A stretch of 47,479 nt of DNA from an uncultured Crocinitomix sp. (GCA_937136425.1 CAKZON010000046.1:1-47479); one strand, 5' to 3'; shown: positions 25,344-33,913, counted from the first letter of the stretch. The notes: generated by a model from the sequence alone, not told the origin. Made by a program: numbers and translations.

Positions 25344-26972
25344 TTACCCTTCTTCCGCTGGTTCGATTTCCTCAGTCTCTGCAGCAGCCTCTTCTAATTC
25401 CTCTCTCAATTGTTCATATTCTTCACCACTACCTTGCTCCTCAGTTAAACCACCAATTGCTTCAGTTAAAATTCTCAATGCATTTTTAGTATCATCCTGC
25501 ATAATTAAAGAAATATTAATCTCGTTAATATTTCCACTTCCTTTTAAGCTTTTTAATTCTCTAACCACAACTTCAGCTTCATCCAACTCATCCATCCCTG
25601 CAACTTTAGCAAAGTCAAGGAACATTCCGAAAGGCTCAGAAGACAACACATCTCCTTTATCAGCAATTGTACTAACCATTCCGCTCTCAACTTTCATGGC
25701 CCAAAGGCTGTCATTTGTTGAAAATAAAATATCATCAGAAATAACTAAATAAGCATCCCCCATTTTTAAAATACCTTCATCTCCAAGTGAATCACTTAGC
25801 TCCATCAAATCTGTCAAAGCACTTAAGTCATCAATTCCAAATACAGCCCCAAAAATTGGAGTTGGCTCATTACTTTCATACGGTTCTCCGTATCCCCAAT
25901 CAATAATTTCAGTTTTCATCTCAACACGGTCAACAACAAATAGAATATCACCAGTTAAACCAGCTTTAGCGAGATCAATACTTACCCCCATCTTACTCAA
26001 CTCCTCTTCTAAATCATTATATTCAGATTCAGACATTTGTTCTTTCGTATAATCCAATCCTTTTTCTAGGTCAATATTATAAACCATTGTAAACATTGGA
26101 TCTTCTGAATTTCCAAAATCAAGTAATCTAGAATCTACAGGTTCGTCACCTAAGAAACCAAACTGCTCTTTCAATCTTTCAGACAAGTTACCAACCCAGT
26201 TTAAATCTACACTACCATTATTGAAATTAACAAACAAGTCAGAATTAATATCTTCAATATTTTCTCTACTCTGTTCCAATTCATCATTCATTCCCATAGA
26301 CACATCTTCTAGGTACCCATAAAATGGCTTCCCTTCAAATCGCATAGAAATATCAGCGTCGTTCTCTAAAAATGTTTTATACAATTCATTTACTTCACCT
26401 TCTTCCGCAGCTTCAATCAAAGCAATTGTTTTATCAACAGTTTTCATTCCTTCTTTAGACCCACCAGAGAACATTGCTGATATATCCATTGGAATACTTG
26501 TTGCAATTGCAAATTCTTCATCCCAAACAATTACATAGCTATCCTCTTCTTTCAATACATACTGATAACCGTCTTTTTCTTTGATTTCAGCATTTGCCTC
26601 AGTTTCTAACAACTCTTTAAATGCGACTTCATTTTTCAATTTAAAGATTCCGTAAAAGTTAGGTGTGAATCCACCTCCGCGGCCCATTACAACTTGCACG
26701 TCCACATCATAATCTACTCCTGTAACTTCTTCGTCAATAAAAAAGCCTAGTAACATTTCTTGCGTATAAGGTAATGCACCATCAGTTGCTCCAGATTTTT
26801 CTATAATATTACCGGGTGTTGTATTAATAATAAAGAACGGCGATTCTATTTTACCAATTATTGCCGCAACCTTCTCTTCACGAGTTCTTTCAGCCGTGCA
26901 ACTTACAAAACCTGTAACAAACAAAGCTAATAGTAATACCGACCAATTTATTTTTCTCTTTTTCATATTCAT
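25344..26972 (-). CDS. Lipoprotein, DUF4836-like
   Basis: A 542-residue probable lipoprotein. The N-terminus is MNMKKRKINW followed by a hydrophobic core and a lipobox-like FVSC at Cys25. The body is acidic and repeats the pattern of DUF4836-type Bacteroidota lipoproteins (paired strand-helix units such as FGAVFGIDDLSALTDLMELS), which I recall but have not searched. The tail after residue 510 is very rich in Glu. Function unknown; surface or periplasmic location is inferred from the lipobox. A promoter box lies 12 bases before the first ATG at 26972; a second ATG at 26966 is also possible. It is divergent from the gene at 27038. Confidence 0.7.
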   Translation of the reverse strand: MNMKKRKINWSVLLLALFVTGFVSCTAERTREEKVAAIIGKIESPFFIINTTPGNIIEKSGATDGALPYTQEMLLGFFIDEEVTGVDYDVDVQVVMGRGGGFTPNFYGIFKLKNEVAFKELLETEANAEIKEKDGYQYVLKEEDSYVIVWDEEFAIATSIPMDISAMFSGGSKEGMKTVDKTIALIEAAEEGEVNELYKTFLENDADISMRFEGKPFYGYLEDVSMGMNDELEQSRENIEDINSDLFVNFNNGSVDLNWVGNLSERLKEQFGFLGDEPVDSRLLDFGNSEDPMFTMVYNIDLEKGLDYTKEQMSESEYNDLEEELSKMGVSIDLAKAGLTGDILFVVDRVEMKTEIIDWGYGEPYESNEPTPIFGAVFGIDDLSALTDLMELSDSLGDEGILKMGDAYLVISDDILFSTNDSLWAMKVESGMVSTIADKGDVLSSEPFGMFLDFAKVAGMDELDEAEVVVRELKSLKGSGNINEINISLIMQDDTKNALRILTEAIGGLTEEQGSGEEYEQLREELEEAAAETEEIEPAEEG

Positions 26973-26983
26973 AATTATAAATG

Positions 26984-26991
26984 CAAAGTTA
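26984..26991 (-). promoter_or_regulatory. -7 promoter box of the lipoprotein gene
   Basis: On the minus strand the box reads TAACTTTG, an exact TAnnTTTG match, giving a leader of only about 5 bases. It lies 34 bases from an identical box on the plus strand (27026-27033), so the two genes share a compact divergent promoter region. Confidence 0.6.
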
Positions 26992-27025
26992 ATTAAATCT
27001 TCTTTGAATTGGTTAAATAGAGCCC

Positions 27026-27033
27026 TAACTTTG
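27026..27033 (+). promoter_or_regulatory. -7 promoter box with TTTG -33 element, leaderless configuration
   Basis: TAACTTTG matches TAnnTTTG and is preceded by TTTG (27003-27006) at a 19-base spacing, the best full promoter in the window. The last G is 5 bases before the GTG at 27038. Confidence 0.7.
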
Positions 27034-27037
27034 TGCC

Positions 27038-27610
27038 GTGCATACTATTGAGCCATTTTATAATTGGAGAGGATTTTATATTGCCTCCGAAGACATTCAA
27101 TCTCCTTTTTACGAACGTATTTATAGCGAGTTTGAGTTTACAGACTCTATATACAATTATTGTATTCATCCACAATGGGACAATATCGGCTCTCCTAGCC
27201 TGTTTATTAAAATTCTTTACGCTGACTATGATAGTGGGGTTGCTGTAATAGAATTGTTTGGAGAATGGAATGACGTTATTAATAATGATATTATGCTTTT
27301 AAAAAGAGACGTAATTGAATTATTAATGGAAAATGGCATTTCTAAGTTCATCTTGATTGCTGAGAACCTTTTAAATTTTCATGGCAACGAGGAAGATTAT
27401 TATGAAGAATGGTTTGACGAGGTTGAAGACGCTCAAGGATGGATTGCGTTAATAAACTTAAGGCCTCATGTACAAGAAGAACTCAATAATTATGATCTAG
27501 ACTATTATTTCTTAATGGGCGGGCAGCTTGAAGAAGTCGATTGGAGAACAGCCACTCCTCAACAATTTCTTTCTAGAATTGAACAATACGTAAAAAACAG
27601 ACTAAACTAA
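27038..27610 (+). CDS. Conserved protein of unknown function
   Basis: A 190-residue soluble acidic protein starting with GTG directly after its promoter box, so the mRNA is probably leaderless. No signal peptide or membrane span. The core shows alternating strands and helices (GVAVIELFGEWNDVINND, then IELLMENGISKFILIAENLL and DAQGWIALINL). This pattern, with the conserved-looking ENLLNFH and PHVQEEL segments, is reminiscent of an alpha/beta STAS-like fold, but I cannot confirm it. It is divergent from the lipoprotein gene. I do not recognise a named family. Confidence 0.7.
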   Translation: MHTIEPFYNWRGFYIASEDIQSPFYERIYSEFEFTDSIYNYCIHPQWDNIGSPSLFIKILYADYDSGVAVIELFGEWNDVINNDIMLLKRDVIELLMENGISKFILIAENLLNFHGNEEDYYEEWFDEVEDAQGWIALINLRPHVQEELNNYDLDYYFLMGGQLEEVDWRTATPQQFLSRIEQYVKNRLN

Positions 27611-28006
27611 CTATCAACTAGTTAAAACTTAACAGTAAGGCTGTAAAATGTTATTTTTTTAATCGACCATCCGCAACTTCCTTTCAACTTTTATCATAAT
27701 TGAATTCAAACCATATTGATTAAATCCAATAATTGTAAAAATCCCTATTTCGCTTTTCAGAAGGAAAGAAAAGCCTTATAAATGTTAAAATAAAGCCCAC
27801 AATTAAAGGGATGTAGGTTTTCCAACTAAAAACACAGTTATTTAAAACGATCTACCATCCATCCATAATTAGCACCGTTATTACTTTGCAATCTTGATAA
27901 ATAATCACGCTAGGAATTCAATAATAAAATCATTTCCAAGCTTCAACATGGCTTCCACGACTAAAAATATCCGTATATTTATCAAACCAAATAAAAAACA
28001 TAAATT
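27611..28006 (+). other. 396-base gene-free stretch with inverted repeats
   Basis: I find no gene here. AATTGT (27731-27736) and ACAATT (27799-27804), and ATCCCT (27741-27746) and AGGGAT (27807-27812), are complementary in an order that would give a pseudoknot. Between them GCTTTTC (27752-27758) pairs with GAAAAGC (27768-27774). No clear terminator follows the gene ending at 27610. TATATTTA at 27974-27981, one base from the TAnnTTTG consensus, is the likely promoter box of the next gene, so the inverted repeats may lie upstream of its transcript. Confidence 0.45.
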
Positions 28007-29104
28007 ATGACTAAAAACAAACTTATTTTAGGAGCACTAGCTCTAGGTTTATCAGCTGGGTCGTTTGCTCAAGTTGAAAAATTTGTAGTACTTGAAGAAA
28101 AAACAGGTACTTGGTGTGGATTCTGTCCATACGGTACAGTTGCTTTCGATAACCTTGAAAACGACGAGCCTAACTTTATCGGAATAGCAATTCACAATTC
28201 TGATCCAATGGCAAACTCTACTTACGATTCTGAAAGTGCTGGTTTACCAGGATTTACTGGATATCCGTACGCTGCTGCTGACCGTATTGAAGGTGATCAC
28301 GCTGCATATGCTCCAGACAAATTTGCTATTAGAGAAACTGAAACTCCAGTTGCTTCTATTGACGTTGGAGGATACATTGATGGAGATCAATTAGAAATTA
28401 GAATTGTTGCAAACTTTACTGAACAACAATCAGGAGATTGGAGATTAGCTGCTGTTGTAACTGAAGATCACGTTACAGGAACAGGTTCTGGTTACGCACA
28501 ATCTAACTACTTTGCTGGTGGAGGATATGGTCCTTTATCTGGAGCTGGAAAAGATTGGCATACTGAGCCAAATCCAGTACCTGCTGCTGAGATGGAGTAC
28601 AACCACGTTGCAAGAGCACTTGGTGATGATGCTTACGAAGGTGTAGATGCAAGTTTACCTGCTACTATGAGTGCTGGTGTAAACTACTGGTATTCTTACT
28701 ATGTTGATATTGATCCTTCTTGGGATTTAGAAAACATTCACGTTGTTGCAATGTTAGTTGAGCCTTCAGGAACAATTAACAACGCTGGTAAAGGTTCTGT
28801 TGAGTCTAGTGAAGTTGGAACTGTTGGTTTAGAGGAAGATGCTGCTAACGCATTTGCAATTACTGCATATCCTAACCCAGCTTCTGATTTTGTTAACTTA
28901 ACTGTTGAATTAGAAGAAGCGTCTGCTGTAACAATTGAAGTAGTAAACATGTTAGGTGCTGTTGTTTCAACTATCGAAACTCAAAACTTAGCAATCGGAA
29001 CTCACTACAATGAGTTAGACGTTGCTGACCTTACTGAAGGAGTTTACTTCATCAAAACAACTGTTAACGAAACAGTAGAAATGACTAAAATTGTTGTTCA
29101 ATAG
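28007..29104 (+). CDS. Omp28-like T9SS cargo protein with thioredoxin-type CxxC
   Basis: A 365-residue secreted protein. Signal peptide (MTKNKLILGALALGLSAGSFA), then an Omp28-type domain whose start contains a thioredoxin-like redox motif, TGTWCGFCPYG (Cys38, Cys41), and a C-terminal T9SS type A sorting domain from about residue 288 (AYPNPASDFVNLT... GVYFIKTTVNETVEMTKIVVQ). Codons are strikingly biased to TAC over TAT, AAC over AAT and GCT for alanine, unlike neighbours, which suggests very high expression. The gene ends at a terminator (29132-29165). Its redox partner or substrate is unknown. Confidence 0.88.
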   Translation: MTKNKLILGALALGLSAGSFAQVEKFVVLEEKTGTWCGFCPYGTVAFDNLENDEPNFIGIAIHNSDPMANSTYDSESAGLPGFTGYPYAAADRIEGDHAAYAPDKFAIRETETPVASIDVGGYIDGDQLEIRIVANFTEQQSGDWRLAAVVTEDHVTGTGSGYAQSNYFAGGGYGPLSGAGKDWHTEPNPVPAAEMEYNHVARALGDDAYEGVDASLPATMSAGVNYWYSYYVDIDPSWDLENIHVVAMLVEPSGTINNAGKGSVESSEVGTVGLEEDAANAFAITAYPNPASDFVNLTVELEEASAVTIEVVNMLGAVVSTIETQNLAIGTHYNELDVADLTEGVYFIKTTVNETVEMTKIVVQ

Positions 29105-29131
29105 TAATTGAATAATAACTTATAAAGTATT

Positions 29132-29165
29132 AAAGCCCGTAACGTAAGTTGCGGGCTTTTTTATT
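29132..29165 (+). terminator. Rho-independent terminator after the Omp28-like gene
   Basis: AAAGCCCGTAAC (29132-29143) pairs with GTTGCGGGCTTT (29148-29159) with one G-T wobble, loop GTAA, followed by a T-run to 29162. Confidence 0.88.
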
Positions 29166-29239
29166 GCTTATATTTTCTTGAAAGAATTACTACCTACCCT
29201 AGCCTTAAACAAAGAACTAACGTCTTTACTACACGACCA

Positions 29240-29695
29240 TTAATACTCTGATTTTTCACGAAGCATTTTACACACCACTTTATCAATTGGAAAAGTAAAT
29301 TGTTCTGGAGTTAAATCAGCCAAAGATACCCAACGAAAAACCTGTTCTCCGCTCTTCATTTCTCTTTTAACCGCATCAATTACTATAGCCTCCATTTGGC
29401 TTGTAGAAACTTCATAGTAAAAACTCAAAAGCTGATCAGCCGGATTAAACGCCGAGATTTGCAAAAAGTCATTCACATAAAAAAAATGACCTACTTCAAT
29501 AGTTACCCCCAACTCCTCCATAAACTCACGTTGCAATCCATTTGCTAATCCTTCTCCCTTTTCTAACCCTCCTCCAGGAAACTTAGTCATTGGACTCCCT
29601 CCTCTATGTTCGTCCGTAACTAATACTGCATTATTATGTATTAACAAACCATAAACCCTGAGGTTAAAATTATTAACTGCATTCATTTCTATCAT
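29240..29695 (-). CDS. Nudix hydrolase
   Basis: A 151-residue pyrophosphohydrolase of nucleoside-diphosphate-linked compounds. The Nudix box Gx5Ex7REUxEExGU fits exactly from Gly42 to Val64: Gly42, Glu48, Arg56-Glu57 and Glu60-Glu61 (REFMEELGV). The start at 29695 (MIEMNAV) or at 29686 (MNAV) is equally possible. The substrate cannot be told. It is transcribed alone, convergent with the Omp28-like gene and divergent from the carboxyltransferase. Confidence 0.93.
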   Translation of the reverse strand: MIEMNAVNNFNLRVYGLLIHNNAVLVTDEHRGGSPMTKFPGGGLEKGEGLANGLQREFMEELGVTIEVGHFFYVNDFLQISAFNPADQLLSFYYEVSTSQMEAIVIDAVKREMKSGEQVFRWVSLADLTPEQFTFPIDKVVCKMLREKSEY

Positions 29696-29787
29696 TTTTT
29701 TAAACTAAGATTAAACTCTTTCTGCCTAAGAAATTTTAAAGCGCGTTTAATCCATCATAAATGAACAATAATATTTTAACAATGTTG

Positions 29788-29795
29788 TATATTTG
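29788..29795 (+). promoter_or_regulatory. -7 promoter box of the carboxyltransferase gene
   Basis: TATATTTG is an exact TAnnTTTG match, 30 bases before the ATG at 29825. No -33 TTG at the usual distance is clear. Confidence 0.55.
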
Positions 29796-29824
29796 AAGAC
29801 GAAAATTAAAATAAAGATACATCC

Positions 29825-31468
29825 ATGGCAGTCAGCAAAAAAGAGCTCGAATTCAATAAAAACGAAGACACAATGCGCATGCGAATCTCTGATATGGAGA
29901 GAAAGCTTGAAAAAATTCACCTAGGTGGAGGAAAAAAGCGGATTGAAAAACATCATGCCAAGGGTAAAATGACTGCCAGAGAAAGAATTGAGGCATTAAT
30001 TGACCCTAATACTGAAACATTAGAGATTGGAGCATTTGTAGGAGAAGACATGTATCAAGAATACGGTGGCTGCCCTTCTGGTGGTGTAGTAATCAAAATT
30101 GGTTACGTATCAGGGCGACAATGTATTATTGTTGCAAATGACGCAACTGTGAAAGCTGGTGCATGGTTCCCTATTACTGGTAAAAAGAATTTACGAGCAC
30201 AAGAAATTGCAATGGAAAATCATTTACCAATTATTTATTTGGTAGATAGCGCAGGCGTTTTCTTGCCTTTACAAGATGAAATTTTTCCTGACAAAGAACA
30301 TTTTGGTCGAATCTTCAGAAACAATGCAGTTATGTCTGCCCAAGGTATTACGCAAATTGCAGCCGTTATGGGGAGTTGTGTCGCTGGTGGAGCATATTTA
30401 CCCATCATGTCAGATGAATCGTTAATTGTTAACAAAACGGGAACTATATTTTTAGCAGGATCCTATTTAGTAAAAGCTGCAATTGGAGAATCAATTGACA
30501 ATGAAACTTTGGGTGGAGCAACTACTCACACTGCTGTTAGCGGTGTTTGTGATTACAAATCAGAAAATGATGCAGAATGCTTAGCTACAATTCGGGACTT
30601 AATGGACAAAATTGGTGCAAAAGAAAAAGCAGGATTTGACAGAGCAGAATCCGCACCACCTGAACTGAAAGAAAGAGAAATTTATGGTTTGTTTCCTGAA
30701 GACCGTGCAAAGCCTTACGACATGCGTCAAATTGTTAAGCGTATTGTTGATAATTCAGAATTTACAGAATATAAAAAAGACTACGGAAAAACAATTTTGT
30801 GCGGCTACGCAAGAATTGATGGTTGGAGTGTAGGAATTGTTGCTAACCAACGCCAAGTAGTTAAAAATGCTAAGGGAGAAATGCAATTTGGAGGTGTTAT
30901 TTACACCGACACAGCTGACAAAGCAGCTCGATTTATTATGGTTTGCAACCAAAAAAACATTCCTCTTGTTTTCCTACAAGATGTAAGTGGCTTTATGGTT
31001 GGATCAAAATCTGAGCATGCGGGAATTATTAAAGATGGTGCAAAAATGGTAAGCGCCATGTCAAACTCTGTTGTTCCTAAATTCACTATTATTTTAGGTA
31101 ATTCATACGGCGCTGGAAACTACGCCATGTGTGGAAAAGCATATGACCCACGTTTAATTGTTTCTTGGCCTACAGCTGAATTAGCAGTAATGAGTGGAGC
31201 TTCAGCAGCAAAAACTTTAGCGCAAATTGAAGTAGCATCTTTAAAACGCCGCGGAGAGGAAGTTGATGAAGTGAAACAAAAAGAAATCTACGATAAGATT
31301 AAAGCGCGATATGATGCGCAAATTTCACCTTATTATTCTGCTGCACGCCTTTGGGTAGACGCAATAATTGATCCGCTAGAAACGCGTAAGGTAATTTCTA
31401 TGGGAATTGAAATGGCTAACCACAAAAAGTCTGACCAACGCTATAATGTAGGTGCTGTTCAAACTTGA
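29825..31468 (+). CDS. Acyl-CoA carboxylase carboxyltransferase (beta) subunit
   Basis: A 547-residue carboxyltransferase of the crotonase fold, of the type that transfers carboxyl from biotin to propionyl-CoA, methylcrotonyl-CoA or related acyl-CoAs. N- and C-terminal halves show the typical tandem crotonase arrangement; visible landmarks are TARERIEALIDPNTETLEIG (42-61), VDSAGVFLPLQDEIFPD (139-155), VMGSCVAGGAYLP (179-191) and the C-terminal NSYGAGNYAMCGKAYDPR. The FPDKEHFGRIFRN stretch resembles methylcrotonyl-CoA carboxylase beta (mccB type). No biotin carboxylase/carrier gene or leucine-degradation genes lie beside it, so the partner must be elsewhere. Confidence 0.92.
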   Translation: MAVSKKELEFNKNEDTMRMRISDMERKLEKIHLGGGKKRIEKHHAKGKMTARERIEALIDPNTETLEIGAFVGEDMYQEYGGCPSGGVVIKIGYVSGRQCIIVANDATVKAGAWFPITGKKNLRAQEIAMENHLPIIYLVDSAGVFLPLQDEIFPDKEHFGRIFRNNAVMSAQGITQIAAVMGSCVAGGAYLPIMSDESLIVNKTGTIFLAGSYLVKAAIGESIDNETLGGATTHTAVSGVCDYKSENDAECLATIRDLMDKIGAKEKAGFDRAESAPPELKEREIYGLFPEDRAKPYDMRQIVKRIVDNSEFTEYKKDYGKTILCGYARIDGWSVGIVANQRQVVKNAKGEMQFGGVIYTDTADKAARFIMVCNQKNIPLVFLQDVSGFMVGSKSEHAGIIKDGAKMVSAMSNSVVPKFTIILGNSYGAGNYAMCGKAYDPRLIVSWPTAELAVMSGASAAKTLAQIEVASLKRRGEEVDEVKQKEIYDKIKARYDAQISPYYSAARLWVDAIIDPLETRKVISMGIEMANHKKSDQRYNVGAVQT

Positions 31469-31517
31469 TAACTAGGCTGTTCTAGCATTATTTCGTAATT
31501 TTAACTAAAACGAAAAA

Positions 31518-32207
31518 GTGTTACGTATTACAACATTATTCTTACTTATTTTTACTGCTCATTTTTCTAGAGCTCAAAATTTTGTATTTACTAGTGGCGA
31601 TTCGTTGACTAAAATATTCGAGACGGACACTTATTCTTGGGCGCATACACAAATTGAAAACCTTAGTGATGAACCTGTCGTTTTCAAATGGGAAATTATC
31701 ACCTATGATCATCCTCTCGAATGGGAATTTTCAATTTGTGACCTTCCTTATTGCTACACCATGGGGGAAATGAGTGGAACCATGTATCCTGCAACTGCTG
31801 AATCTGAAGATGCTTTTATAACCTTAAATATTGATGCCTCAAATGTTGATACGGGTTATTACCAAATAAAAGTGTGGGATGAACTTATTCCTGAAAATCC
31901 AGATACATTAGATATCACAATGATTGCTACTCCGGCTTTTTCCGTTATTGACAAGACATCTGACAACATTGCCCCTTCATTTCAATACAATAGCCAAAAA
32001 CAAATTGCAATACTTAACAACCCTTTAAAATCATCAATAAACATTGAAATTTATAACTTAACTGGTCAGCTTATTGAATCATTTCAAATTGAACCTGAAA
32101 GTAAAATAAGCATCTCTTTGACTAGTTACGAAAGTGGTAACTATATAATACAATATGGAAATCAAGAACTTTCACTCAATAAAGAACAAGTATATATTCC
32201 TTACTGA
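31518..32207 (+). CDS. Secreted protein, paralogue of its downstream neighbour
   Basis: A 229-residue protein starting with GTG; signal peptide MLRITTLFLLIFTAHFSRA. The mature domain has a W-E-F-S-I-C-D-x3-C-Y segment (WEFSICDLPYCY, about 71-82), a likely disulfide or metal site, and a degraded T9SS-like tail (NNPLKSSINIEIYNLTGQLI). It is clearly paralogous to the protein at 32340: VVFKWEIIT, EFSICD, CY and GTM appear at matching positions. Similar WxxSxCDxxxCY segments occur in other T9SS proteins (recalled). A CGTAATTTTA sequence at 31494-31503 is a possible promoter box. Function unknown. Confidence 0.75.
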   Translation: MLRITTLFLLIFTAHFSRAQNFVFTSGDSLTKIFETDTYSWAHTQIENLSDEPVVFKWEIITYDHPLEWEFSICDLPYCYTMGEMSGTMYPATAESEDAFITLNIDASNVDTGYYQIKVWDELIPENPDTLDITMIATPAFSVIDKTSDNIAPSFQYNSQKQIAILNNPLKSSINIEIYNLTGQLIESFQIEPESKISISLTSYESGNYIIQYGNQELSLNKEQVYIPY

Positions 32208-32339
32208 AAAGTGATTCAACTCCAACAATTGCGTAGGATTCAACCATTTCAATTCTTAGGCTTCCACCTGTATTAATTTATTAAAACATAGCGTATTACT
32301 AATAATTCGTAAATTGTATCAAAATAACAAATCGAAAAC

Positions 32340-33023
32340 ATGAAAACACTATTTACTTTTTTAGTTGCCACGGCACTATTACCTTATACAGTAACCGCTC
32401 AAAATTTCAGCTTTGTATCTGGAGATTTGGTTGAAAAAGACATTACAATTGAAGAATTTGAAAATGGCGAAAGTAAAATTTTAAATTCAAGTGATGAATC
32501 TGTTGTTTTTCAATGGGAAATGATTACGTTCGAACAGCCTGAAACTTGGGAATTTTCCATTTGTGATTATACCGTTTGTTATACAGATGGTGAAACAACT
32601 GGAACAATGACCGAAGTTGGTGCAGGAAGTGAATCTGCATTTATTCGTGTAAATGTTTTTGCTGATGTAGCAGGAGTTGGCACTTATGAATTTGTTGTTT
32701 GGGATCAAGCGCTACCAGATGAGACTGATACTGTAACAATAATCTTAACTGCAGAAGGAAGTGCAAGTATCAATGAAGCATTAACAGCTGATAAATTAAC
32801 TGTTTTGGCTCCAGTGAATGATGAAATGTTCATTGCAAACAAATCAAGCGAATTGGCTAACTACACTATTTTAAATATTTCTGGACAAGTTATATCTAGC
32901 GGGTACATTGGACCACATGAAAATATTTCAATTTATACTGGAGATTATAATTCAGGATTATATTTCCTTAGTTTTCAAGATAGAAGACAAATTCTAAAAA
33001 CTGAAAAAATTGTAATTCAATAG
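32340..33023 (+). CDS. Secreted T9SS protein, paralogue of its upstream neighbour
   Basis: A 227-residue protein with signal peptide MKTLFTFLVATALLPYTVTA, a beta-rich domain with WEFSICDYTVCY (about 70-81), and a C-terminal sorting-domain-like region (NYTILNISGQVISSGY... GLYFLSFQDRRQ). It is a duplicate of the protein at 31518 and is probably the first gene of a three-gene operon with the two cupredoxin proteins (26 bases to the next start). Function unknown; its position suggests a partner of the oxidase pair. Confidence 0.78.
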   Translation: MKTLFTFLVATALLPYTVTAQNFSFVSGDLVEKDITIEEFENGESKILNSSDESVVFQWEMITFEQPETWEFSICDYTVCYTDGETTGTMTEVGAGSESAFIRVNVFADVAGVGTYEFVVWDQALPDETDTVTIILTAEGSASINEALTADKLTVLAPVNDEMFIANKSSELANYTILNISGQVISSGYIGPHENISIYTGDYNSGLYFLSFQDRRQILKTEKIVIQ

Positions 33024-33049
33024 TTGCTCATAGCTACTCCTATTTTATT

Positions 33050-33913
33050 ATGAAATTTAGCCTTTTACTTATTGGAGTTTTCTCCTTATGGTGCGCTCAT
33101 GCAACAATTTTGACAGAAGAGCTGTGGATAAACAACGGCGTTTCTAATGTTGTAGACAGTCCTGAAATACCTTATACTGCATTCAATTCAAGTGATGAAT
33201 TTGAAACACTGAATGCCATACTTACTGTTAACATTGGAGATACCGTTGTTTTTACTATTCATAACAACGACAGTTTGACGCACGGTTTTAACATAAAAAA
33301 CATCACATTACCAGATGGCCCGTATGTAATTGCACCAGGAGGATTAATAACTGTTGAAGTGCCATTTGAGAATTATGGGGCATATATTTATTATGACGAC
33401 TATAATTATCCGCATTATAAATCTTTAGGAGCTGCAGGTACTATCATGGTTAGCAATACAGAACACCCTGTGTTTTATTGGAATATAAAAGAGCACGATA
33501 AGGAATGGAACGTTTCTATTACTGAAGGTGACTTCATGCCAATTGAGGACTACTCCCCTCTTTATTTTACAATTAATGGACTAAGCAACCCTGAAACACA
33601 GGACGATCCAATATCAAAAATTACTGGAAATGTTAGCGACACTTTAATAGTTTGTATTGCAAACACTGGGCAAATGACACATTCACTTCATTTTCACGGC
33701 TACCATGCTACAATTACTTATTCATCTGAAAATCCTAGTCATGTAGATAGAGAAAAGGATACTTTTCCAATTCAAGAAATGCAAACCTTATTAGTTTATG
33801 TTGTTCCAGATAAAACTGGAAAATACCCCGTTCATGATCATAACCTGGTGGCTACTTCAGGCAATGGAATATACGCTAATGGAATGTTCCACATCATTGA
33901 TATAGTAGAATAA
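33050..33913 (+). CDS. Cupredoxin-like protein with HxH motifs, no type-1 cysteine
   Basis: A 287-residue exported protein with two cupredoxin-like domains. The first (about 45-136) has THGFNIKN but no copper set. The second (about 165-285) has HSLHFHGYH (His211, His214, His216, His219) and VHDHN (His252, His254) followed by GNGIYANGMF with Met269. The spacing copies the L1/L2-type histidine motifs of multicopper oxidases, but the Cys of the HCHxxxH loop is replaced (VHDH). Signal peptide is MKFSLLLIGVFSLWCAHA. There is no T9SS sorting domain. Its stop overlaps the start of the next gene (TAATG), implying coupled synthesis. It may supply half of a trinuclear copper site. Confidence 0.82.
   Translation: MKFSLLLIGVFSLWCAHATILTEELWINNGVSNVVDSPEIPYTAFNSSDEFETLNAILTVNIGDTVVFTIHNNDSLTHGFNIKNITLPDGPYVIAPGGLITVEVPFENYGAYIYYDDYNYPHYKSLGAAGTIMVSNTEHPVFYWNIKEHDKEWNVSITEGDFMPIEDYSPLYFTINGLSNPETQDDPISKITGNVSDTLIVCIANTGQMTHSLHFHGYHATITYSSENPSHVDREKDTFPIQEMQTLLVYVVPDKTGKYPVHDHNLVATSGNGIYANGMFHIIDIVE

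Noticed and set aside
27625..27660. Possible terminator after the gene ending at 27610
   Set aside because: CAG and CTG form only a 4-bp stem before a T-run, too weak to call.
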